From an uncultured Eubacteriales bacterium (lineage in GTDB: Bacteria; Bacillota; Clostridia; Oscillospirales; Acutalibacteraceae): a stretch of 5,637 bases of DNA. Positions 1 through 5,637 of the stretch are shown one piece after another (the first letter of the stretch is position 1; the number at the start of each line of letters is the position of its first letter). Location of the stretch: assembly GCA_934667575.1 (NCBI GenBank), contig CAKUME010000089.1, forward strand, positions 1 to 5,637. The letters are read 5' to 3'. A program made the translations under genes and the position numbers. The notes under the pieces are model-generated. The model was not told the DNA's origin. It was given only the letters and a program-made list of their open reading frames with translations, and did not search any database.

Positions 1-1564
1 TGCGCTCGAAACCGCGCTGCCGCTGGCCCCGGGTGCGTGCCGCACGATCCATTTTGAAATCGGCATTGCCGACGAGGTCGCCGGGGCCGCCGCCGCGCGC
101 GCACGGTTGATGCAAACGCCGCCGGAGCGGGAGCTCGAAGCGCTCAAAGCCGAACGCCTGCGCGAAATTTCCGGCGCTCAAATCGAAACCCCGGATGAGC
201 AGCTGAATCTGGCGTTCAACGGCTTTTACAAATATTCCACCGTCATGGGCAGCCGCTGGGCGCGCGTGCGCCACAACGGCTACCGTGACCTGATGAGCGA
301 CACCGAGTGCACCGGCGCGTTTGCGCCCCGCTTGGCATGGGCGCGCTACAAGCGCGTGCTCACCTATCAGTATTCCAACGGCTACGCGCCGCGCACGTTC
401 ATCGACGGTAAAATCAAGGACAACAACTTCTCCGACTGCGCGGTGTGGATCACGTTCACCGGCTATGCCATTGTGCAGGAGCTCGGCGATTTGGCGCTGC
501 TCGACGAGCCGGTCGCGTTCAACGACGGCACGGTCGGGTCGGTGTATGAGCATATGCGCCGCAGCGTGGATTTCCTGTATCATTTTCAGGGCGCGCACGG
601 GCTGATCAAAATTTGGGGCGGCGACTGGAACGACTGCATGAACATGGCGGGGCTGCAAGGCCGCGGCGAAAGCGTGTGGCTCTCGATCGCATGGTATCGC
701 GCCAACGGTATGCTGCAAAAGCTCGCCGAGCGTCTGGGCCGCGCGGATGATGTGGACGTGTGCCGCGAAATGGGTGAAACCATGCGTGCGCGCATCCAAA
801 AATACGGCTGGGACGGCAAATACTTTATTACCGCCATCGATGACGACGGCCACAAAATCGGCGCCCACACGGACGAAGAGGGCAAAATGTACCTCAACCC
901 GCAAATTTGGGCGCTGTTCTCGGGCGTGGCGACCGCGGAGCAGATTCAAACCGCCTTCGCCGAAGTGGATTCCTATTTGGACACGCCGCTGGGCACGGTG
1001 GTGTCGAAGCCGGCCTACACGCATTTGGATAATCACATTGGCACCATGACCCAAAAACCCGCCGGCGTACACGAGAACGGCGGCGTGTATCTGCATTCCA
1101 TGGCGTGGAAGCTCGCCGCCGACGCCATGCTCCACCGCCCGGCGCATGTGGAAAAGGGCATCCGCCAGATGCTGCCGTGGGACCACACCTATGCGCCCAC
1201 CGTGGGCGAGCCGTACATGCTCTATAATTCCTACTTCGGTGCGCAGACCGGCTATCGCTACGCGACCCCCGGCCAGAGCTGGCGCACCGCGTCCACCGCA
1301 TGGTTTGTGAAGTCGATGCTGCTCTATGTGTTCGGCTTGCAGCCGGAACTCGACGGGTTGTATCTGCGCCCGTGCCTGCCGCCGTCGTGGGCGGACTGCC
1401 GCGTCACCAAGGATTTCCGCGGCTGCCGCTACGAGATTCATTATCACCAGCAGCCGGGCGAAGGCAAGCTGCTGCGCATGACCGCCGACGGCGAGCCGGT
1501 GAACGGCGCGCGCCTGCCCTACCGCGCAGGTGCGACCATCCGCGTGGAAGCGGAAGTGGGCTGA
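1..1564 (+). CDS. GH94-family glycoside phosphorylase (cellobiose/chitobiose phosphorylase-like), 5'-truncated
   Basis: Enzymes of this family split beta-linked gluco-oligosaccharides with inorganic phosphate in the cytoplasm, giving a sugar 1-phosphate. The frame is open from the left edge (first full codon at base 2), so the TTG/ATG at 107/110 is internal. About 520 residues are present; full GH94 enzymes have about 800, so the N-terminal beta-sandwich is mostly missing. Its end may be visible as LAPGACRTIHFEIG. Counting from base 107 as residue 1, the (alpha/alpha)6 barrel starts near residue 30. It shows GYRDLMSD (58-65), GGDWNDCMN (171-179) with the expected catalytic acid Asp176 (bases 632-634), HENGGVYLHSMAW (322-334) with a phosphate-binding His330, and SWRTASTAW (391-399). 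Spacings between Asp176, His330 and Thr394 agree with those recalled for characterised cellobiose and chitobiose phosphorylases. The usual Thr-Gly phosphate motif reads Thr-Ala here. The substrate cannot be read from the sequence. The downstream beta-helix gene begins 45 bp later, probably in the same operon. Family call is confident; specificity is unknown. Confidence 0.9.
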   Translation, partial: ALETALPLAPGACRTIHFEIGIADEVAGAAAARARLMQTPPERELEALKAERLREISGAQIETPDEQLNLAFNGFYKYSTVMGSRWARVRHNGYRDLMSDTECTGAFAPRLAWARYKRVLTYQYSNGYAPRTFIDGKIKDNNFSDCAVWITFTGYAIVQELGDLALLDEPVAFNDGTVGSVYEHMRRSVDFLYHFQGAHGLIKIWGGDWNDCMNMAGLQGRGESVWLSIAWYRANGMLQKLAERLGRADDVDVCREMGETMRARIQKYGWDGKYFITAIDDDGHKIGAHTDEEGKMYLNPQIWALFSGVATAEQIQTAFAEVDSYLDTPLGTVVSKPAYTHLDNHIGTMTQKPAGVHENGGVYLHSMAWKLAADAMLHRPAHVEKGIRQMLPWDHTYAPTVGEPYMLYNSYFGAQTGYRYATPGQSWRTASTAWFVKSMLLYVFGLQPELDGLYLRPCLPPSWADCRVTKDFRGCRYEIHYHQQPGEGKLLRMTADGEPVNGARLPYRAGATIRVEAEVG

Positions 1565-1600
1565 CGGCGTGGGGCGGAAAGAATCCAATAGATTTTTGAA

Positions 1601-1604
1601 AGGG
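1601..1604 (+). promoter_or_regulatory. Ribosome binding site of the beta-helix gene
   Basis: AGGG, within the purine-rich run GAAAGGGAAAA, lies 5 nt before the ATG at 1610. This supports that start. The 45-bp gap 1565-1609 holds no convincing promoter or terminator, which favours co-transcription with the upstream phosphorylase. Confidence 0.6.
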
Positions 1605-1609
1605 AAAAT

Positions 1610-3643
1610 ATGGATATTCATCATATCACCGAAATTTATGTTTCGCAGGCATCCGGCAACGACGAGTTTCGCAGCGGATTGGCCGCGCAAAACGGCCGCG
1701 GCGGCGAGGGCCCGGTGAAAACGCTGGAGCGGGCGCTGCATTTTGCCGCAGAGCTGCGCCGGTTCGGCGCGCGCCAGCCCATTGCGATCCGCCTGCTCGA
1801 TCCGGTTTATGCCGTGGAGCAGCCGGTGCGCATTGGCGCCGATGTGTCGGCCGTGACCATTGAGCCGCAAACCGAAACCACCGTTTGCGGCGGCGTGGCG
1901 CTCACGGGCTTTGTTCCCGACCGGTTCAACGGCGTGGATTGCCTGTCGGCCGACGTGTCGGCGCTGCTCGACCGCGGGCTGTGGTTCACCGACCTTTATG
2001 TGAACGGCCGTGCCGCCGCGCGCACGCGCTATCCCGAAACGGGCACGCTGGGGGCGGCGGCGGTGGAAAATCCGTCGGCCGACCTGCACGCGCATTGCCG
2101 CTGGTTCATCGCCCGGCCGGAGGATCTGCAAAAAATCGCCGCGTTCCGCAATTTTGGCGACTGCCTGATCAGCTACCGCCATTTGTGGATCGACGAGCAT
2201 ACGCCGATCGCGGATTACGACCTTGCCACGGGCAAGATCACGTTTCAGTATGCGTCCCGCTTCCGCCTGACGCCGGAGCTGGCGAACAGCCGCCTGGCCT
2301 ACTATCTCGAAAATGTGGCCGAGGCGTTTGCGCATCCGGGCGAATGGTATTTGGACCGCACCGCCCGGCGCGTTTACTATATTCCGCGTGCGGGGGAGCA
2401 GGCCGAGTCGCTGCAAATCTATGCGCCGGTGGCCGAAAAGCTGTTTGTGATCGAGGGCAGCGCGGAAAAGCCGGTGGAGCGCGTGACCCTGCGCGGGCTG
2501 AAGCTGACCTGCACGCGCGGTGAATATCACAGCATGGAAGGCGCAACGGCCGACTATCCGAACGGCTTTGCGTCCGACGGGCAGTCGGTTTGCAGCGCGC
2601 ACGCATCGGTGGAGCTGCGCAATGCCAAGCATTGCAGCGTGGAGCGCTGCGAGCTGAGCTGCATGGGCGTGCACGCGCTGCGCGTGTATGAGGGCTGCGA
2701 CCACATTTCCGTTTGCGGCTGCCACATTCACGACTGCGGCGCGGGCGGCATTGTGGCCAGCGGCGGCGCGTTCGGTTCTGCGCCCGAAACGCACACCCAC
2801 GACATTTGCGTGGCCGAAAACCTCATCGAGCGTTGCGGGCGGCGGTATTTTTCGGGCTGCGGGGTGCTGATCTGCCATGCCTATCAGTGCCGCGTGGCGC
2901 ACAACACCATCCGCGATCTTTACTATTCCGGCATTTCGGTGGGTTGGGTGTGGGGCTTTGGCGACAGCATCAGCCGCGATAATGTGATCGAATATAATGA
3001 TATTTATCACATCGGCCAGCGCAAGCTCTCGGATATGGGCGGCATTTATCTGCTCGGGCGCCAGCCGGGCACGGTGGTGCGCGGCAACCGCGTGCACGAC
3101 GTTTCGAGCGCGCACTACGGCGGCTGGGGCATTTACACCGACGAGGGCAGCAGCGAGATCACCATTGAGAATAATCTCTGCTATGATGTGACCTCCAACG
3201 CCTATTACCAGCACTACGGCAGCAACAACACCGTGCGCAACAATATTTTCGCGCTCGGCGGCAGCACGGCGGTGCGCATTTCGCGCCCGGAGATCGAAAC
3301 CGGATTCGTGATCGCCGGCAACATTCTGCTCACCAACGGCACGCCGGTTTACGAAACCTCCTACGAAAAGGAAACCACCGCGCTGCAAATGCTCGCCGCT
3401 CACGGCAACCTGATTTGGGACGTGACGGGGCAGGAGCCGCCGCTGCTTGCCGATGCGGCGGGCGAGATCTCGCTCGCGCAGGCGCAGGCGGAATACGGCA
3501 TCGACCGCGGCTCCGTGGTGGCCGACCCGGGCTTTGCCGACCCGCAGCACGGCGATTTTTCGCTGCCGGCGGATTCCCCGGCATGGCGGATGGGCTTCCG
3601 TCCGCTGGATTTTTCGCATGTGGGCGCACCGCTCGCGCAATGA
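1610..3643 (+). CDS. Right-handed parallel beta-helix protein, probable GH141-like cytoplasmic glycosidase
   Basis: Complete protein of 677 residues. The N-terminus contains EIYVSQASGNDEF followed by GPVKTLERAL, the opening coil motif common in beta-helix carbohydrate enzymes (YVSxxGND...PxxTLxxA). Residues about 95-290 look like an inserted beta-sandwich-type region, with LYVNGRAAARTRYP (129-142) and GEWYLDRTARRVYYIP (244-259), both typical of GH141-like proteins. Residues about 290-575 form the helical coils, with repeated V/I-x-x-N-x-I patterns (for example HNTIRDL, GNRVHDV, ENNLCYDV, NNIFALGG). The most conserved block is SDMGGIYLLGRQPG (474-487) plus YGGWGIYTDEGSS (503-515). Asp475, Asp511 and Glu512 are the best candidates for catalysis. 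The C-terminus (LADAAGEISL onward) is the usual closing segment. No signal peptide is seen, so it probably acts in the cytoplasm on imported oligosaccharides. GH141 includes an alpha-L-fucosidase and a xylanase; GH120 beta-xylosidases share the fold, so activity is open. Residues 342-427 are unusually rich in cysteine. Confidence 0.8.
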   Translation: MDIHHITEIYVSQASGNDEFRSGLAAQNGRGGEGPVKTLERALHFAAELRRFGARQPIAIRLLDPVYAVEQPVRIGADVSAVTIEPQTETTVCGGVALTGFVPDRFNGVDCLSADVSALLDRGLWFTDLYVNGRAAARTRYPETGTLGAAAVENPSADLHAHCRWFIARPEDLQKIAAFRNFGDCLISYRHLWIDEHTPIADYDLATGKITFQYASRFRLTPELANSRLAYYLENVAEAFAHPGEWYLDRTARRVYYIPRAGEQAESLQIYAPVAEKLFVIEGSAEKPVERVTLRGLKLTCTRGEYHSMEGATADYPNGFASDGQSVCSAHASVELRNAKHCSVERCELSCMGVHALRVYEGCDHISVCGCHIHDCGAGGIVASGGAFGSAPETHTHDICVAENLIERCGRRYFSGCGVLICHAYQCRVAHNTIRDLYYSGISVGWVWGFGDSISRDNVIEYNDIYHIGQRKLSDMGGIYLLGRQPGTVVRGNRVHDVSSAHYGGWGIYTDEGSSEITIENNLCYDVTSNAYYQHYGSNNTVRNNIFALGGSTAVRISRPEIETGFVIAGNILLTNGTPVYETSYEKETTALQMLAAHGNLIWDVTGQEPPLLADAAGEISLAQAQAEYGIDRGSVVADPGFADPQHGDFSLPADSPAWRMGFRPLDFSHVGAPLAQ

Positions 3644-3645
3644 TC

Positions 3646-3665
3646 GCGGAATCATCGGATTCCGC
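3646..3665. repeat. Perfect 8-bp inverted repeat (hairpin) just after the beta-helix stop codon
   Basis: The arms GCGGAATC (3646-3653) and GATTCCGC (3658-3665) are exact reverse complements around the 4-nt loop ATCG. It begins 2 nt after the stop codon at 3641-3643 and ends 5 nt before the terminator stem. Neither side carries its own T-run, so it is not a standard intrinsic terminator by itself. It may protect the mRNA 3' end or be an incidental stem. Confidence 0.6.
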
Positions 3666-3670
3666 ACAGC

Positions 3671-3714
3671 AAAAAGGTCTGCGAAACACGCAAACGCGTG
3701 CCGCAGACCTTTTT
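3671..3714. terminator. Bidirectional intrinsic terminator between convergent genes
   Basis: The outer arms AAAAAGGTCTGCG (3671-3683) and CGCAGACCTTTTT (3702-3714) pair perfectly over 13 bp. An inner stem CACGC (3687-3691) with GCGTG (3696-3700) closes a 4-nt loop AAAC, leaving a small AAA/C internal bulge. On the plus strand a T-run continues past the stem (TTTTTTG then TTTT, 3710-3720). On the minus strand the five A at 3671-3675 read as T. It lies 27 nt after the beta-helix stop and about 70 nt after the end of the convergent AraC gene, so it can serve both. Confidence 0.92.
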
Positions 3715-3784
3715 TGTTTTCAACATTTCACCGGCCGCGTGTGGAATATGGCAGCCGATGGAACCGTTCGCGCCCCAATGCGGT

Positions 3785-5637
3785 TCAGTGCGCGCCGCCG
3801 GGCGCGGAGGGTTCCGGCGGCGCGGCCGATTCGTTTGCGTGCGAAATAAAGGCATAATCCGGCGCGGCGGGCGGCGTTTCGGCGTGCACCGCAGCGGCGG
3901 CCGATTGGGCGGCGGCGCGGTATTGACCCGGCGTGACGCCCGCAATGCGCTTAAAGGTTTTGATGAACACATTGCTCGAAAGGAATCCGCTCGCCTCGGC
4001 CACGGCGGCAATGGTGCGGTTGGTGCCGGTGAGCAGCTCCTGCGCGCGCGAAATGCGCAGCTGCGTGATAAAATCCATAATGCTGATCTGCATGCTGTCG
4101 CGAAACAGGCGCGAAAAATAGGTGGGGGTGAGGTCAAAATGCGCCGCGGCGGTGTTCACGCCCAAATCGGGGTCGGTAAAGTTTTCGGTGAGATAAGCGG
4201 CCACGCTCTGCGCAAATTCGCTGCCCTTGCCGCGCGTTTCGTAGGAATGGCGCAGCAGCTCGAGCACCTCCACCGAGAGCAGCCGAAACTCCACCAGCGA
4301 GTGCGCCTCGGCAAACGACGCAAACAGCCCCGGATATTCCAGCTCGGCGTTGGGGCAGGTTTGTGCCGCCACCGCGCGATAGATGCTGCGCATGTTGGCA
4401 AAATAGTGCTTGGCCTCAAACGGGGTGGGCGATTCGCCGCAGCATGCGCGCTGAATTTGATCGTAGAGCGTGCGCGGGTCGCCCGCGCCCTGCGTCACAT
4501 AGTCGGTGAGCTGCTGCTGCACCCGCAGCTGCTGTTGGAGCGAAAAATCGACCGCCTCGCGCTCCGCTTGATAAAGCGCGCAGGTTTCGCCGTGCAGTGT
4601 GCAGCGGTCGAGCGCGAGCGCCGCCTGCGTGTAGGCCGAATGCAGCCCGTCCAGCTCCGTTTGCACCGTGCTCACGCCCACGGCGGTGTATAGCCCGCCG
4701 CCGGTGAGCAGGCGCTGCGCCGCAATGGCCAGGTCGCGCCGCTGGGCGTCGTCGGCGTTCTGCTGCGCAAACAAATCGAGCACGCAGGCGTAGGTGCCGC
4801 GCGAAATGTGCAGCACCATGGCGCCGCCCGCCTGCTGCCACACCGACAGCGTTTGCTCAAACAGCGCGTCGGCCGCGCCGTTTTCGCCGGTGTAGGGGTC
4901 GGCCGTTTGGCGCAGGTCAAAGTCGGTCACGCGGAACAAAAACACCACGAACCGGCCCGATTCCGTGTTCAGCCCCACGTTGGCGAACAGTGTGCGAAAA
5001 TTGCCGCCGGGGGCCGCGCCCATGAGGCATTGCTGCAGCAGCGCCCGCTGCGCAATGCGCCGGTAGCGCGCAATTTGGGCGTTTTGCTCGCGGCTGCGGT
5101 TGCTTTGGGTGGTGATCACCTGCGAGATGTATTCATATTCGTCTTCGTTTTCGCTGCGGCGCACCGGGGAATCGGGCAGGCGGGTAATGTGATCGAGCAG
5201 CTGCTGCATGGGGCGATAGGTTTTGCGCACCACCAGCACCCCCAGCAGCGCCGCCACGATCGTGAGCATGCCGAACAGCCCGATCGACAGCATGCGCGCG
5301 TAGGTCACGGCGGAGTTGAATTTGCGCACCGGCACCAGCGACGCATACACAAACGTGTTGCTGCTCGAGCGGTGCGTGAGCAGAATGTAGCGCATGCCGT
5401 TGATCTTCACCGTTTGGTTTTCGCCGATCGAATCGGGCAGCGCGGGCGCGGTGAGCGCCGGGTCGGAGCAATAAAGCAGCCGCCCGTCGGAAGCATAGAT
5501 CAGCGTTGCGCCGGAATAGGGGTTGCCCTGCGCAATGCGGTTCAGGCTGCTCTGATCGATCGTGACGGCCACATAGGCGTCGGCCATGCGCGAGGTGGCA
5601 ATGGGCAGCGCCTGCACGATCGCAATGGCGTTCTGAT
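3785..5637 (-). CDS. Membrane-anchored sensor/AraC-family transcriptional regulator (YesN-like type), 5'-truncated
   Basis: Transcription factor with an extracellular sensor, likely responding to a sugar and controlling carbohydrate uptake or degradation genes. The frame stays open to the right edge, so the GTG at 5617 is internal. Family members usually have about 750 residues and about 616 are present. Counting from 5617: residues 1-105 are the end of a dCache-like sensor (VQALPIATSRMADAYVAVTI is typical). A transmembrane helix lies at about 109-130 (bases 5228-5293), followed by a HAMP-like linker YRPMQQLLDHI and a helical NEDEYEYISQVI segment. Residues about 195-350 form a degenerate GGDEF-like domain (AVGVSTVQTELDGLHSAY) without a cyclase motif. 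The AraC DNA-binding domain is at 465-568 with two helix-turn-helix units (LGVNTAAAHFDLTPTYFSRL and TIAAVAEASGFLSSNVFIKT) and a TPGQYR end. An odd 43-residue Ala/Pro-rich tail follows. It converges on the phosphorylase/beta-helix operon. Its targets cannot be told from this window. Confidence 0.92.
   Translation of the reverse strand, partial: QNAIAIVQALPIATSRMADAYVAVTIDQSSLNRIAQGNPYSGATLIYASDGRLLYCSDPALTAPALPDSIGENQTVKINGMRYILLTHRSSSNTFVYASLVPVRKFNSAVTYARMLSIGLFGMLTIVAALLGVLVVRKTYRPMQQLLDHITRLPDSPVRRSENEDEYEYISQVITTQSNRSREQNAQIARYRRIAQRALLQQCLMGAAPGGNFRTLFANVGLNTESGRFVVFLFRVTDFDLRQTADPYTGENGAADALFEQTLSVWQQAGGAMVLHISRGTYACVLDLFAQQNADDAQRRDLAIAAQRLLTGGGLYTAVGVSTVQTELDGLHSAYTQAALALDRCTLHGETCALYQAEREAVDFSLQQQLRVQQQLTDYVTQGAGDPRTLYDQIQRACCGESPTPFEAKHYFANMRSIYRAVAAQTCPNAELEYPGLFASFAEAHSLVEFRLLSVEVLELLRHSYETRGKGSEFAQSVAAYLTENFTDPDLGVNTAAAHFDLTPTYFSRLFRDSMQISIMDFITQLRISRAQELLTGTNRTIAAVAEASGFLSSNVFIKTFKRIAGVTPGQYRAAAQSAAAAVHAETPPAAPDYAFISHANESAAPPEPSAPGGAH

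Noticed and set aside
107..112. TTG/ATG as the true start of the phosphorylase
   Set aside because: The frame is open to the left edge and the upstream residues look like the end of the GH94 beta-sandwich. A start here would give an enzyme lacking a domain, and no ribosome binding site precedes it.
894..1301. Minus-strand open frame inside the phosphorylase gene
   Set aside because: It has a Ser/Arg/Pro-rich shadow composition and lies opposite the conserved catalytic domain.
1565..1609. Possible internal promoter in the gap between the two plus-strand genes
   Set aside because: The only -35-like element (TTGAAA, about 1596-1601) overlaps the ribosome binding site, leaving no room for a -10 box before the start codon.
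1885..2523. 212-codon open frame overlapping the beta-helix gene
   Set aside because: It has an Arg/Gly/Pro-rich composition typical of a shadow frame and lies wholly inside a gene with clear family motifs.
3761..3786. Short inverted repeat GAACCG/CGGTTC overlapping the AraC stop codon
   Set aside because: It has only six pairs with a 14-nt loop and no T-run. This is easily expected by chance in GC-rich DNA.
3698..4693. 331-codon open frame on the plus strand opposite the AraC gene
   Set aside because: It is antisense to a well-supported gene, rich in Arg, Gly and Ala as expected for a shadow frame in GC-rich DNA, and shows no recognisable domain. It would also begin inside the terminator.
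5615..5617. GTG as the true start of the AraC regulator
   Set aside because: The frame continues to the right edge with sensor-like residues (QNAIAIVQ), and the sensor domain would otherwise be incomplete.

Overview
The window is GC-rich and densely coding. It looks like accessory carbohydrate-metabolism DNA from a Firmicutes bacterium, most likely a gut or rumen member of the Clostridia (Oscillospirales-like). This host call is an inference. It rests on the strong G/C preference at third codon positions and on a membrane-anchored AraC regulator of the YesN type, which is typical of Paenibacillus and Clostridia. No rRNA, tRNA or other taxonomic marker is present.

The plus strand (bases 1-3643) carries two genes in the same direction, separated by 45 bp, that read as one operon. 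The first is the C-terminal two-thirds of a GH94-type glycoside phosphorylase; its N-terminal beta-sandwich lies outside the left edge. The second is a complete 677-residue right-handed parallel beta-helix protein that resembles GH141-type glycosidases. It has no signal peptide. Bases 3644-3714 hold two consecutive hairpins. The second is a strong terminator with T-runs usable in both directions, so it can end this operon and also the gene that converges on it.

The minus strand (3785-5637) carries most of a membrane-bound sensor/AraC transcription factor: the end of an extracellular sensor, one transmembrane helix, a HAMP-like linker, a degenerate GGDEF-like domain and a C-terminal AraC DNA-binding domain. 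Its N-terminus runs off the right edge.

Working model (inference): oligosaccharides are imported by a transporter outside the window. They are trimmed in the cytoplasm by the beta-helix enzyme and split by the GH94 enzyme with phosphate, which saves ATP by giving a sugar 1-phosphate. The AraC protein senses an extracellular sugar or binding protein and controls this locus or a neighbouring one. Mobile elements, CRISPR arrays, RNA genes and long repeats were looked for and not seen. Nothing here amounts to a clearly new system. The points most worth following are the phosphorylase/beta-helix pairing, a substitution in the phosphorylase phosphate-binding motif, and a cysteine/histidine-dense stretch in the beta-helix.
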